20,106 nucleotides of DNA from an uncultured Actinomyces sp. (GCA_915063485.1 CAJZDJ010000031.1:1-20106); one strand, 5' to 3'; shown: positions 7,601-15,876, counted from the stretch's first letter. Notes: a model not told the origin generated them from the letters alone. Numbers and translations are program-made.

Positions 7601-9926
7601 AAGTCAGGCTCACTCCCTTAAAGACCTACTTGAAGGCCTGCTAGCTGCTTACTCGCAAGCTTTTATTGAAGTTGGTGATCTTGACCAGCTAGAACAAGCC
7701 GCCGCCCAGGCTAGAAGCTGGAAGCTGGGTAGGCGCGCACGTCGTCGCCACTTTGCCTCCATACTGGCAGGCGCCCTGCAAGCTGAACTTGCGGTAACTG
7801 CGCAAAAAAAGCTTGTCAAAACTTACCGGCCTAAAAAAGTTATGGAGTCAGTAGGGCAAATGCGTGCCTTACGCATCCAGATGGCCTATATCCTTAACCA
7901 ACTCGATCAGTTACCTGAGCTAAAAAAGCACCTGGCATTTTGGGATAACGATTTTGTGCAGCATCTGGAAGATTTCCAGGCCTCACTAGAACTACAAGAA
8001 AAGCTACCGATTTGGTTGTGGGATGTGGGTGAACTGGCTGAGCTAAGGCAAGCACTTACGCATTTAGAATCAGCTGAGTGCACCTGGTGTGAACTAACCC
8101 AGGCCCCCGAGTGCAATCTTGGCGGTCAGGAACTAAAAACCCACATTGACCAGTGGATACAACGCGGCCAGCAGGTAGAGCAGGATCTACCCAAACTGCG
8201 TCAAGTGGCGCGGCTAAACAAAGCTATCCAAGCTTTAGAAAGTAAAGGTTTAGATGAACTTGCCGACCACCTCAAACATCAGCAGTTAACCCCAGCTCAA
8301 GTAGAGGCTTCTTTGCAGCTGGCCCTGTGTGCTCAGTCAATTGAGGAGCGACTGGCGGCTTTTGAGCTAGATAATTTCGACGCCGTCGCGCAGCAGGGGC
8401 TAACACAAAACACCAATGAAAACTGGCGGCAGGTACGCGATATGTACCGCCAAGTTTTACCCGCCAAACTGTTTGAGGCCAGAGGCTGGACTAACCAGCC
8501 AGACCAAGACACGCAGCAGCTACGTATGCAGCTTGATGCTAAACGTAACTCGGCTTCTATCCGCACCCTGTTTTCTAAATACGGCCAGCAAATTTTAAAC
8601 GCCACTCCGTGTGTAATGGCCTCACCTGCCAGCCTAGCCACCCACATTGAACCGGGTGCTCTTATGTTTGACCTGGTGGTTTTTGATGAAGCCTCACAGG
8701 TGACCGTGCCTCAAGCTATGGGAGCGATTGGGCGCGCTAAAGCCGCAGTAATTGTGGGGGATAACAAGCAGATGCCTCCCACTAACTTCTTTGCTGTCAA
8801 CCAGGATGATGACATGGATGAAGATGATGAAACCATTAACGATCTAGAGTCGATTCTGGATGAAGCCATGGAAGTGCGCCTGCCAAACCTAATGCTGACC
8901 TGGCATTACCGCTCTCAGACAGAATCTTTGATTGCTTTTTCAAACCAGCACTACTACTCCAATAAGCTAGCCACCCTACCTGCCGCTGGACAAATGCCGG
9001 GCACGGGTATTTTCTGGCGCCGGGTCAATGGTCACTTCATGCGTAAAGCAGACCCCAACTACCAAGAAAATAAGCTAAACACCAATGAGGTGGAAGCTAA
9101 AGCGATTATTGAGGAAATTTCGCGGCGCCTAAACGATCCGCTAACTAAGGATCAAAGCCTAGGCGTAGTAACTATGAATGCCAAGCAGATGGATTTAATA
9201 ACCACTTTGCTTGAAGAAAACGATGATCCGCTAATTGCTGAGCATATGCCAGGGGAGGGGGTGGCTCCAGATAAAACTATTTTCGTTAAGAATCTAGAAA
9301 ACGTGCAGGGTGATGAGCGCGACGTAATTTTAATGAGTGTGGGTTTTTCAAAGGACCCGCTAAAGGATCGTCTGCCGCTTAATTTTGGGCCGCTTAACCG
9401 TCAAGGTGGTCAGCGACGGTTGAATGTAGCCGTAACGCGTGCGCGCACCGCTGTGGTGGTATTTGCTTCATTTGATCCTGAAGACATGCAGCTAACTAAA
9501 AACTCTGCCCAGGGTTTGCAAGATTTACGTGACTATTTGCTGCTGGCCAGGGATGGGGTTAAATTAAATGGCTCAACGCACGCCGATAGGCAGGAAATTC
9601 TACTTCGTGATCTTTTAGCTAAGGCTTTGCGTAAGCGAGGCTGGGAAGTGGAAAGTGATTATGGGTTAAGCGCCTATAAGGTTGATATTGCGCTGCGTAA
9701 ACCGGGCCAGGAAAACTGGCAGTTTGCCTTGATTATGGACAGCCAGCGTTGGGCCAATTTGGCTACAGTCACTGACCGGGAACTGACGCCGCTGTTTTTG
9801 GAGCAAAAGCTTGGTTGGATCCAAACTATTCGCGTCTACACTCCGCAGCTAACTGAGGGTATTGGACAATATGCTGATGCTTTAACTAGTCACCTGGAGA
9901 AAAAGTTAGAGGGAGACTGCTTGTAG
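4698..9926 (+). CDS. DUF4011-type SF1 helicase with degenerate TGase-like and nuclease-like domains
   Basis: 1742 residues. A transglutaminase-like segment lies at about 215-275, but its usual Cys and His positions read GTATASEL (from 233) and ARGR (260-263), so it is probably inactive. DUF4011 starts near 415 (WQRRLLDLKLTNPLL). SF1 helicase motifs are intact: Walker A GPPGTGKS (719-726), Walker B FDEAS (D1330, E1331), GDNKQMPP (1354 on), WHYRSQ (1402 on), VQGDERD (1536-1542) and VAVTRAR (to 1583). About 600 mostly helical residues separate Walker A and B. The C-terminus (about 1630-1735) resembles the MTES_1575/Vsr-like nuclease fold, with D1663 in VDIAL, but ALIMDSQRW stands where an acidic residue is expected. 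GAGG lies 5 bases before the ATG. From memory, DUF4011-helicase-Vsr proteins include the single-gene anti-phage system Hhe. Defence is therefore plausible but unproven; nucleic acid translocation is well supported. Confidence 0.9.
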   Translation: MEHYQQVEVHCGPLVVTLHYMPATSRVMSRADLGLVASVELSEADGSEIDALDAKVSVCAKFQGKQLFTPIVITKKVSERAQQWDLRSKSHVNPDALDVLPEQREGALVVTVESLGRSVSEEFPLKILANTEFLLLPELWGMLASYVQTQDPALQLLREQVHELLDTQPASSGRQELKNLAEACYQVLGQFEFQPDHSANSTAATNILITAGEETWQVPVVRLRTSGEVLRQGTATASELVLLYSALAAACRLKPVLVIARGRLLAAVNLERPLNSAVVQGEMKSQNYLRGKKLLVFDPVQALNRVPFEKAVAEAEKYFELAQGLVDVRSQLANHITELPINESIEGFNAEEIMASNCALPNGDGAAEVAHEAAVLADDSSGELGQIAENIEVLEQIEVLEPKVDSPAEPPQRVQDWQRRLLDLKLTNPLLSLKTNAYKLELRQGMLAELKQLILDGHSLTLKDMKKIDPIDRAKGIKDATQLADRVLYNKLSDQREVHIDTNRSTYVNGLDKLRKKSLTLAEETGNANLYLSLGELTYAKAGKTNKAPLFLVPVKLSRSSKIAPFEIKCDGEDEIIPNYCLSEWLKKEYGLTLSTLNELPEGSHDIDILQMFTAISRELVDARIEVKVSQTAYLFNANFSTFNMWKDMGEYWEKFMASPVFAHIATSSGRAFLDPNGDSDISALKADETENILPIPADGSQLQAVVAATSGRSFVLQGPPGTGKSQTITNLIAANLLAGKKVLFVAEKQAALDVVKVRLEDIGLSKFVLDMHGTDNVSKAVRNQIKTSIDAKHSYEPERWQLRKTRLVRNIEALQKYSTAIRTPNKLNKSLWGALTLSEDIKRNDDVKFISLPSGYAQNPSPSPDELEGLVKEVAKNWVEPELLTRWEGFDLSGSLDSLKEAALNLSAACAQLSETSAFEQLISGDLNAAKTSEDLDSFLAVNQKQLLSRPQREEVEDTLALIKTVVSQAHSLKDLLEGLLAAYSQAFIEVGDLDQLEQAAAQARSWKLGRRARRRHFASILAGALQAELAVTAQKKLVKTYRPKKVMESVGQMRALRIQMAYILNQLDQLPELKKHLAFWDNDFVQHLEDFQASLELQEKLPIWLWDVGELAELRQALTHLESAECTWCELTQAPECNLGGQELKTHIDQWIQRGQQVEQDLPKLRQVARLNKAIQALESKGLDELADHLKHQQLTPAQVEASLQLALCAQSIEERLAAFELDNFDAVAQQGLTQNTNENWRQVRDMYRQVLPAKLFEARGWTNQPDQDTQQLRMQLDAKRNSASIRTLFSKYGQQILNATPCVMASPASLATHIEPGALMFDLVVFDEASQVTVPQAMGAIGRAKAAVIVGDNKQMPPTNFFAVNQDDDMDEDDETINDLESILDEAMEVRLPNLMLTWHYRSQTESLIAFSNQHYYSNKLATLPAAGQMPGTGIFWRRVNGHFMRKADPNYQENKLNTNEVEAKAIIEEISRRLNDPLTKDQSLGVVTMNAKQMDLITTLLEENDDPLIAEHMPGEGVAPDKTIFVKNLENVQGDERDVILMSVGFSKDPLKDRLPLNFGPLNRQGGQRRLNVAVTRARTAVVVFASFDPEDMQLTKNSAQGLQDLRDYLLLARDGVKLNGSTHADRQEILLRDLLAKALRKRGWEVESDYGLSAYKVDIALRKPGQENWQFALIMDSQRWANLATVTDRELTPLFLEQKLGWIQTIRVYTPQLTEGIGQYADALTSHLEKKLEGDCL

Positions 9927-10077
9927 GATTAGGTTTTATGGTCGACGCCGTCCCTGACGCTGCCCCCGACGGCGCCCCTGCGTCGTAGTTGTTCTTGGCA
10001 CTGCCGAGGTTGCTGATGACGGTGCCCTCGCTCTTGATAACGACGGCGCCCGGACGACTAAAAGTGGCAAGCTCCAT
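9886..10077 (-). CDS. Short GC-rich open frame of unknown status
   Basis: A 63-codon frame starts with MELATFSRPGAVVIKSEG and ends inside the 3' end of the helicase gene on the opposite strand. An AAGGAAA lies 10 bases before the ATG, which is compatible with translation. The stretch 9935-10090 is clearly richer in G+C than the helicase gene and includes two copies of CGACGGCGCCC (9967-9977 and 10041-10051), read in different frames. No family is recognised. It may be a remnant of a larger gene or chance; the Gly/Ala/Ser-rich C-terminal half is typical of translated GC-rich non-coding DNA. Confidence 0.2.
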   Translation of the reverse strand: MELATFSRPGAVVIKSEGTVISNLGSAKNNYDAGAPSGAASGTASTIKPNPTSSLPLTFSPGD

Positions 10078-10113
10078 GGCCCCGCCGTTTCCTTAAGCTA
10101 ACAAGGGCATAAA

Positions 10114-10159
10114 AAGACTGCTCCGGCAGATCCTAAACGGAATGTGCCGGAGCAGTCTT
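10114..10159 (-). terminator. Strong hairpin, distal glnA terminator
   Basis: A perfect 15-base stem, AAGACTGCTCCGGCA (10114-10128) with its reverse complement (10145-10159) and a 16-base loop. On the minus strand it is followed directly by a run of T (complement of 10111-10115), as in an intrinsic terminator ending transcription from glnA. Confidence 0.8.
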
Positions 10160-10167
10160 GGCAGCTG

Positions 10168-10199
10168 CCCCTAGACAGTGACTAGTAACTGTCTAGGGG
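10168..10199 (-). terminator. Proximal glnA 3' hairpin
   Basis: A perfect 12-base stem, CCCCTAGACAGT (10168-10179) with ACTGTCTAGGGG (10188-10199) and an 8-base loop, about 27 bases past the glnA stop. No T-run follows on the minus strand, so it may stabilise the mRNA 3' end or act together with the stronger hairpin beyond it. Confidence 0.6.
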
Positions 10200-10225
10200 G
10201 TGGTGGCGCCCAGTCAACCAGTGCT

Positions 10226-11647
10226 TTACAGATCGTAGTAGAGCTGGAACTCAAGCGGGTGGGGCAGGGCACGCAGCGGCTGAATTTCGTTGTCGCGCTT
10301 GTACTTGATCCAGGTTTCGATCAGGTCGGGGGTGAATACGTCACCTTCGGTGAGGAAGTCGTAGTCAGCTTCCAGGGCGTCTAGGGCCTGGTCCAAAGAG
10401 TAGGGCAGCTTTTCAATGTCGAAGTACTCTTCGGGGCTGAGCTCGTAGAGGTCCTTGTCGATAGGTTCGCGCGGCTCAATACGGTTACGGATACCGTCAA
10501 TGCCAGCCATTAGTACTGCAGCAAAGCACAGGTAGGGGTTAGCCGAAGGGTCAGGCACGCGGTACTCGATGCGCTTGGCCTTGGGGGAGGTGCCGGTGAC
10601 CGGGATGCGGATGCAGGCAGAACGGTTACGGGCCGAGTAAACCAGGTTGACCGGGGCTTCAAAGCCTGGAACTAGGCGGCGGAAAGAGTTAACCGAGGGG
10701 TTGGTGAAGGCCAGTAGCGCCGGAGCGTGCTCCAAAATACCGCCAATGTACCAGCGGGCTAGGTCAGAAAGCTGGCCGTAGCCGCGCTCGTCGAAGAACA
10801 GCGGCTTGCCGTCCTTCCAAAGTGAGTGGTGGCAGTGCATACCAGAGCCGTTGTCTCCGGCTAGGGGCTTGGGCATGAAGGTGGCGGTCTTGCCAGCCTG
10901 CCAGGCGGCGTTCTTGATGACGTACTTGAACTTCATCATGTCGTCACCGGCGGCAAGCAGGGAGTTGAAACGGTAGTTGATTTCCTGCTGACCACCAGAG
11001 CCTACCTCGTGGTGAGCGCGTTCAATGTCTAGGCCAACTTCCTGACAGTAGCGCACCATTTCGTCACGTAGGTCTGCGTTTTGGTCGTTGGGGGAGACGG
11101 GGAAGTAGCCGCCTTTAAGTGCGGTCTTGTAACCCAGGTTGCCGCCTTCTTCATCGCGGCCGGTGGCCCAGTGACCTTCAGAGGAGTCAAGCTGGTAGAA
11201 GGTGTGCTCGGGGCTGACCTGGTAGCGGATGGAATCTAGCAGGTAGAACTCGGCTTCGGCACCGATGTAGCAGGTGTCAGCGATGCCGGTGGAGCGCAGG
11301 TAGGCCTCAGCCTTAGCGGCAACAGAGCGCGGGTCACGGGAGAAGGACTCGTCAGTGAAGGGGTCAACTACGCGGAAGTTAACGATTAGTGTCTTGGCGT
11401 CCCGGAAGGGGTCTAGGTAAGCGGTTGATAGGTCAGGCATTAGCTTCATGTCTGACTTTTCAATGGAGGTAAAGCCACGGATGGAAGAACCATCAAACAT
11501 CACGCCGGCCTCTAGCGCATCGCCTAAAGTGTGGGCGGGGATAGTGAAGTGCTGCATCACCCCCGGCAAGTCACAGAAGCGAACGTCAATGAACTCAACG
11601 CCCTCTGATTTAATGTATTCCTCTGCCTGGCGCGCATCCGCGAACAT
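10226..11647 (-). CDS. glnA: Glutamine synthetase type I
   Basis: 473 residues, the usual length of a dodecameric GSI subunit. It makes glutamine from glutamate, ammonia and ATP in the cytoplasm. The beta-grasp N-terminus shows [17 protein letters not shown] and FDGSSIRGF. The catalytic domain contains [10 protein letters not shown] (metal-binding Glu), [28 protein letters not shown] and [14 protein letters not shown]. Tyr401 in [10 protein letters not shown] corresponds to the adenylylation site, marking it as GSI-beta, regulated by adenylylation in relatives. The ATG at 11647 is preceded by AGAGGA at 4 bases. It lies downstream of DUF4191 on the same strand, but a terminator between them and its own leader suggest separate transcription. 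Confidence 0.98.
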   Translation of the reverse strand: MFADARQAEEYIKSEGVEFIDVRFCDLPGVMQHFTIPAHTLGDALEAGVMFDGSSIRGFTSIEKSDMKLMPDLSTAYLDPFRDAKTLIVNFRVVDPFTDESFSRDPRSVAAKAEAYLRSTGIADTCYIGAEAEFYLLDSIRYQVSPEHTFYQLDSSEGHWATGRDEEGGNLGYKTALKGGYFPVSPNDQNADLRDEMVRYCQEVGLDIERAHHEVGSGGQQEINYRFNSLLAAGDDMMKFKYVIKNAAWQAGKTATFMPKPLAGDNGSGMHCHHSLWKDGKPLFFDERGYGQLSDLARWYIGGILEHAPALLAFTNPSVNSFRRLVPGFEAPVNLVYSARNRSACIRIPVTGTSPKAKRIEYRVPDPSANPYLCFAAVLMAGIDGIRNRIEPREPIDKDLYELSPEEYFDIEKLPYSLDQALDALEADYDFLTEGDVFTPDLIETWIKYKRDNEIQPLRALPHPLEFQLYYDL

Positions 11648-11729
11648 ATGTTCCTCTTAAGTAGCCTAGGGAATGGGCAGTCGCTATTTGCGACATAAAC
11701 ACTCTAACCGCTACAAGTGACGAAACTAT

Positions 11730-11769
11730 AGAGACAATGTAAACAGTTTGTTTCATACAAAGTGTCTCT
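11730..11769 (-). promoter_or_regulatory. Nested inverted repeat upstream of glnA, possible operator
   Basis: An outer pair AGAGACA (11730-11736) / TGTCTCT (11763-11769) encloses an inner imperfect pair ATGTAAAC (11737-11744) / GTTTCAT (11750-11756). It lies about 85-120 bases before the glnA start, where a nitrogen regulator would be expected in actinobacteria. It does not clearly match the GlnR or AmtR boxes as I remember them, so the regulator is left open. Confidence 0.4.
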
Positions 11770-11830
11770 TAGCCTAAAAACCGCTGCTCGGGACGAAAAT
11801 CCTAGCTGCTGGGGTAGTCAGATTGGAGAT

Positions 11831-11862
11831 AAAAGTAGCCGCTGACCTTGCGGCCAGCGGCT
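11831..11862 (-). terminator. Intrinsic terminator of the lipB-lipA-DUF4191 operon
   Basis: On the minus strand, AGCCGCTG and CAGCGGCT form an 8-base stem (outer arms 11855-11862 and 11837-11844) that continues inward, with a G:T wobble and CC/GG pairs, to a GCAA tetraloop. A short T-rich tract (complement of 11831-11834) follows. It starts 24 bases past the DUF4191 stop. Confidence 0.75.
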
Positions 11863-11885
11863 GGGTGTCTAAAGCGAGTGTAGAT

Positions 11886-12611
11886 TTAGCGTCCGCGTAG
11901 AGCACGGCGGTTAATGCGGGCTTTACGCGGGTCCATGCCCTTGGGGATGGGCAGGCCGTTAGAACCAATGGTGCTAAGACGCTGGGAAACGCGAGTAATT
12001 TCGGCGCTGGTGAGGTATTGGGGCTTGGTGGGTAGTTTGCGCAGGCGCTTGGTTAGTTCGATTAGGCGGACCTGGCCGTCTTCAGTGCCTACCTCAAGAG
12101 CGTGTACCGGAACGTTGGGAACCACGCGGTTAACTTTGCGGGTTTCCTCATTGATGATCTTGCCAGCGCGAGAGTGAGGAGCCTCAACGATTAGCACCAC
12201 ACCGGGGCGGCCAACCATACGCCAAACCACGTCGCGGTTTTTCTGGTTGATGAACACCGGGTTTTCTTCCAGGGTCCATCCACGCGGCAGCTGGTCAAGC
12301 ACGGCTTTGGCGGCACCGGGCATGCCTTCGATCTGGCTGTAGGAGGCGCGCCTGACGGTCCACGACAAAATCATTAGGTCGATGGAGGCGATAACCAAAA
12401 GGGCCATCAAAATCCAGTACCATACCGGCTGGCCACTGGCCATAGAAATAGCTACGGCTAGGGCTAGGAAGGCCACTAACACACCCAGCATTGCCCAACC
12501 TACCCAGGGGTAGGTGCGCTTTGAAATTGTGTAGGCGTCCTTCAGGTTTCGGGCGAAGGTACGGATGCGCGCCAGGCGCTTCTTCTTAGTAGCTGGGGTT
12601 TTCTCACTCAC
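11886..12611 (-). CDS. DUF4191 family membrane protein
   Basis: 241 residues. After a basic cytoplasmic N-terminus (KKKRLARIR) come two hydrophobic helices: about 37-60 (WAMLGVLVAFLALAVAISMA) and 66-87 (VWYWILMALLVIASIDLMIL). A soluble C-terminal domain of roughly 150 residues follows, ending in a basic tail (RKARINRRALRGR). This matches the actinobacterial DUF4191 family, usually encoded beside lipA; its function is not known, and the neighbourhood only hints at a link to lipoate metabolism or membrane homeostasis. The start is GTG at 12611, 47 bases after lipA. No strong Shine-Dalgarno is visible; the ATG two bases upstream is out of frame and followed at once by a stop. Confidence 0.9.
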   Translation of the reverse strand: MSEKTPATKKKRLARIRTFARNLKDAYTISKRTYPWVGWAMLGVLVAFLALAVAISMASGQPVWYWILMALLVIASIDLMILSWTVRRASYSQIEGMPGAAKAVLDQLPRGWTLEENPVFINQKNRDVVWRMVGRPGVVLIVEAPHSRAGKIINEETRKVNRVVPNVPVHALEVGTEDGQVRLIELTKRLRKLPTKPQYLTSAEITRVSQRLSTIGSNGLPIPKGMDPRKARINRRALRGR

Positions 12612-12658
12612 ATATATAAGGATAAACGATTTGGTGCTTTAACCAATAAAAACGTCCT

Positions 12659-13681
12659 TTAGCTAGCTAATCCTTGGTGGGCTAGTAGTGAGCTGGCCTC
12701 TTGCATGGTGGTAACCGGCTTGGCCAGGTCACTTAGGTGCTCAGGGATAGGCCAGCCGCGGTTAAGCATGGCCCGCCCCCATAGCAGCCCGGCGCGGTAG
12801 GAAGAGCGCACCATGGGGCCGCTCATAACTGCCGCAAAGCCCATCTGCTCAGCTAACTTAGCTAGGGCCACGAATTCTTGGGGTTTAACCCACCGGTCAA
12901 TGGGGTGGTGTAGGCGTGAGGGGCGTAGATATTGCGTGATGGTTAGGATGTCACAGCCGGCATCTACCAGGTCAGCTAGGGCATCTTCAATCTCGTCGGG
13001 CTGCTCACCCATACCTAAAATCAGGTTGGATTTGGTTACCAGCCCAGCCTCGTGGGCGCGGGTGATTACCTCCAGTGAGCCCTCATAGGAGAAAGCGGGA
13101 CGAATTTGTTTAATGATGCGAGGCACGGTTTCTAGGTTGTGGCCTAAAACTTCTGGCCGCGAGGAGAAAACCTCATCTAGATGCTTGGGGTTTACCCGAA
13201 AATCAGGGATTAGTAGCTCCACTCCGGTGCCGGGGGATTGGGCACGGATCTGGCGGGCAGTTTCGGCGTAAAGCCAGGCCCCGCCGTCGTCCAAGTCATC
13301 GCGGGCAACCCCGGTGACGGTGGCGTAACGTAGCTGCATGTCGGCCACAGACGCCCCCACCCGGGCGGGTTCTTCACGGTCGAAAGTGCCTGGGCGGCCG
13401 GTAGCGATATCGCAAAAGTCGCAGCGGCGTGTGCAAACCCCGCCACCTACCAGGAAGGTGGCTTCGCGGTCATTCCAGCATTCATAAACGTTAGGGCAGT
13501 TAGCTTCAGCGCAAACAGTGTGCAGCTTCTTTTCACGCACAAGTTTGCGTACGTCTTTATAAGTGTCGCCCACAACCGCCTTGGTACGGATCCAGGAAGG
13601 CTTTTTTTCGATAGGAACCTGAGCGTTGCGTGCTTCTACGCGCAGCAGCTTGCGTCCTGCCGGATTTACTGGGTTGGTCAC
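12659..13681 (-). CDS. lipA: Lipoyl synthase
   Basis: 340 residues. A radical-SAM enzyme that inserts two sulfurs into octanoyl groups on E2/GcvH proteins. Both iron-sulfur cluster motifs are complete: Cys57-x4-Cys62-x5-Cys68 (auxiliary cluster, [12 protein letters not shown]) and Cys83-x3-Cys87-x2-Cys90 (radical-SAM cluster, CTRRCDFC). The late RSSYRAG motif carries the conserved serine that ligates the auxiliary cluster. A GTG start at 13681 is supported by AAAGGAAG four bases upstream. It follows lipB by 70 bases on the same strand and probably shares its transcript, so octanoyl transfer (LipB) and sulfur insertion (LipA) are made together. Confidence 0.97.
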   Translation of the reverse strand: MTNPVNPAGRKLLRVEARNAQVPIEKKPSWIRTKAVVGDTYKDVRKLVREKKLHTVCAEANCPNVYECWNDREATFLVGGGVCTRRCDFCDIATGRPGTFDREEPARVGASVADMQLRYATVTGVARDDLDDGGAWLYAETARQIRAQSPGTGVELLIPDFRVNPKHLDEVFSSRPEVLGHNLETVPRIIKQIRPAFSYEGSLEVITRAHEAGLVTKSNLILGMGEQPDEIEDALADLVDAGCDILTITQYLRPSRLHHPIDRWVKPQEFVALAKLAEQMGFAAVMSGPMVRSSYRAGLLWGRAMLNRGWPIPEHLSDLAKPVTTMQEASSLLAHQGLAS

Positions 13682-13751
13682 GAATCTTCCTTTACGTCCG
13701 GTTTAGCCGTAACAACTATTTTAGGACTTTTTTCCCTGGCGGGATTGTGGT

Positions 13752-14411
13752 TTATAGTGATTTTGGATCCGCTAGTGGGCTCAGGTGTTCTTCCAGGTAG
13801 GGGCGTAGTTGGTTGGCAACCTCGCTAATGGACCAATTTCCAGGCAGCTCAGCGGCCAGTGAGGTAACTCCGGCGTCACTAATGCCGCAGGGAATGATCC
13901 GCTCTAGGCTAAAAGCTGCCAGGTTTGGGTTCACGTTTAAACCAATGCCGTGCATGGTTACCCCACGTGTAACTCGTACCCCGAGTGCGCAAATTTTACG
14001 TTCTGGGCGTTTATCTTCAGCTGGCAGCCACACTCCTGAGCGCTGGGGTACTCGGATAGTTGCTAGCCCCAGGGAGTCTAAATACTGCATGACGGCGCCC
14101 TCTAAGGCACGCACATACTCAATAACATCTAGGTGGGCTAGCTTTATTAGGGGGTAAACCGTCAGCTGCCCAGGGCCATGCCAGGTGGTTTTGCCCCCAC
14201 GGTCAACGTCAATAACCTCTACGCTGTCAACCAGGTCACTATTGGGGCGCTCCCAGGTGTGAGTGCGTTTACCCACGGTGTAAACCGGTTCATGTTCAAC
14301 CCAGATTATGGTTGATTTTCGCTGCCCAGAGGCGATTTGCGTGACATAATCGTGTTGGAGCTGCCAACCTTGACGGTAGGGGATTAATCCCGTAGTCACA
14401 ACCTGCTCCAC
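13752..14411 (-). CDS. lipB: Octanoyl-[ACP]:protein N-octanoyltransferase
   Basis: 219 residues, the normal family length. It transfers octanoate from acyl carrier protein to lipoyl domains, the first step of lipoate assembly. The signature RGGKTTWHGPGQLTVYP is present. The catalytic Cys is Cys175 (in ERIIPCGISDAGVTSL) and the conserved Lys is Lys139 (in RKICALGVRV), with HGIGLNVN between them. The start is GTG at 14411: the nearby ATG (14413) is out of frame, and the upstream frame closes without another start. The ribosome binding site is weak. It is divergent from the kinase-like gene, with 90 bases between the starts, and heads the lipB-lipA-DUF4191 operon. Confidence 0.96.
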   Translation of the reverse strand: MEQVVTTGLIPYRQGWQLQHDYVTQIASGQRKSTIIWVEHEPVYTVGKRTHTWERPNSDLVDSVEVIDVDRGGKTTWHGPGQLTVYPLIKLAHLDVIEYVRALEGAVMQYLDSLGLATIRVPQRSGVWLPAEDKRPERKICALGVRVTRGVTMHGIGLNVNPNLAAFSLERIIPCGISDAGVTSLAAELPGNWSISEVANQLRPYLEEHLSPLADPKSL

Positions 14412-14443
14412 ATCCGTAACTTTATTACAAGCTGACCCAAGCT

Positions 14444-14473
14444 TTGATACCGTTTCTTAACAGCGGATAAAAT
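14444..14473 (+). promoter_or_regulatory. Promoter of the kinase-like gene
   Basis: TTGATA (14444-14449), an 18-base spacer, and TAAAAT (14468-14473) each match the sigma-70 consensus at five of six positions. This would start transcription near 14480, about 20 bases before the ATG, leaving room for the AAAGGAAA ribosome binding site (14492-14499). The opposite-facing lipB promoter must lie in the same 90 bases. Confidence 0.55.
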
Positions 14474-14501
14474 TCAAGCAGTTGTTACGTTAAAGGAAAC
14501 C

Positions 14502-15872
14502 ATGTTTAAGCGACGCTCTCCTTCACAACCCGTAAAGACGGGGATCAAGGTTCCCAGGGCGGGTGCCTTGTGGGATGAGCGCGCCACTAAGGCCCTACAA
14601 AAGCAGGGCTTCACTATTGGTGGCACTTTGGGTGGCGAAAACGGGTTAGTGCCGCGCCGCTGCCTGGACCGTAACGGTCGCCATGTGGTTATTCGTATAT
14701 GTAAACGTGGTGACGACGCCGAGATTAAAGCCCGCCGTCTGCTGCCGGTAAGCCATCACGGTATTGAAGATGTTATTGAAATCCGTCAGGCTGGCCCTGA
14801 AAAAGTAGCTATTGTCAGCCGCTGGGTTGAAGCCACTAACCTGGCAGTCATTTTGGCTGGTGGGCGCGCCCTGGAGACGGGGGAGTTGGCTACACTACTG
14901 GATCAGGCGGCCACAGCCCTGGCTTATTTGCATGAAAACCGACTGGTGCACGGCGATATTTCGCCCGCCAATATTTTGGTGTTGCCTGATGGCTCTGTGA
15001 AGCTTATTGATTTACTCACCGCTTACGGGCAGCTTGGTACACGCCGCTATACCCCACCTGAGGGCGAGTATGGTGGTCACAGCGCCGCCGGTGATGTTTA
15101 TTCGCTGGGTGTGGTGTTGCAGGAGGCCGCTGGTGATTATCCACCGCCGCGACTAAATGTAATTACTTCTTTGATGTGCCGCACTGATCCGGCAGAGCGT
15201 ATTAGCGCCCGCACGGCGGCAGCTAGGGCCGCTGAGCTGGGGTCGCCGCAACCAATTAGGCGGGGTAACGCTGATGGACTGGTGGCTAATGAGCTGCGTG
15301 ATAGGGCGGTTCGCGAACCTACCCGCTATTTGCCGCGCGCAATGGAAAGTAGAAAGCGGTATTTTAGCTTCATCACTTTAGCGGTGGTAGCAGCTTTAGC
15401 TGTGGGGGTTGGGGTTTGGCTGCCTCATTCAGGTTGGCTGGATTCTAAACCTGTCCCGGTGGCTAGCGCCTCGGCCACACTGGATGCGGACACTGACCCT
15501 AGAGTGGCATTGCAGTCTTTAGCTACCCAACGAGACCAGGCCATTATGGAGCTTGACGATAAGAAGATGGCTGATGTTAGCGAGCCGGATTCCACTGTAG
15601 CCAAGGATGACGCTAACCTAATGCGCCAGCTCAAAGCTAAAAACATTAAAATTACGGGATTGAAAACAACCCTGGATGATTTTACAGCTGTGGCTGTGCC
15701 TGAACATTTGGCTTCTAAGTATCCTGGCGCCCAGGCTTGGCGGGCACGGGTGACTCAAAGTGCCACTACGCGCACTGAAAATGGTCAGTCGCGTCGGGTG
15801 GAGGCTTCAGAGCCTAAGTATCAAACTTTCGTGTTGGTTTCTTCGCCTTGGCGCCTGGTGGAGGTTTACTAG
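14502..15872 (+). CDS. Membrane-anchored protein kinase-like protein, probably a pseudokinase
   Basis: 456 residues. The N-terminal half has a kinase fold: a loose glycine loop (GGTLGGENG), HGDISPANIL at 150-159 in place of the HRD-x4-N loop (D152 and N157 kept), and TPPE near the activation-segment end. The ATP-binding Lys is replaced by Arg65 (VVIRI) and DFG by DLL (D170-L-L), so catalysis is doubtful. A single transmembrane helix lies at about 289-308 (FITLAVVAALAVGVGVW). About 150 extracytoplasmic residues follow, ending in a small domain (FTAVAVPEHLASKYPGAQAW). The topology resembles actinobacterial PknB-type receptors without PASTA repeats. A signalling or scaffolding role at the membrane is inferred; the partner is unknown. 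Confidence 0.85.
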   Translation: MFKRRSPSQPVKTGIKVPRAGALWDERATKALQKQGFTIGGTLGGENGLVPRRCLDRNGRHVVIRICKRGDDAEIKARRLLPVSHHGIEDVIEIRQAGPEKVAIVSRWVEATNLAVILAGGRALETGELATLLDQAATALAYLHENRLVHGDISPANILVLPDGSVKLIDLLTAYGQLGTRRYTPPEGEYGGHSAAGDVYSLGVVLQEAAGDYPPPRLNVITSLMCRTDPAERISARTAAARAAELGSPQPIRRGNADGLVANELRDRAVREPTRYLPRAMESRKRYFSFITLAVVAALAVGVGVWLPHSGWLDSKPVPVASASATLDADTDPRVALQSLATQRDQAIMELDDKKMADVSEPDSTVAKDDANLMRQLKAKNIKITGLKTTLDDFTAVAVPEHLASKYPGAQAWRARVTQSATTRTENGQSRRVEASEPKYQTFVLVSSPWRLVEVY

Positions 15873-15876
15873 CCTG

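Noticed and set aside
11737..11756. A GlnR-type operator before glnA
   Set aside because: Spacing and half-sites do not match the GTnAC/GAAAC pattern well enough; kept only as an unnamed inverted repeat.
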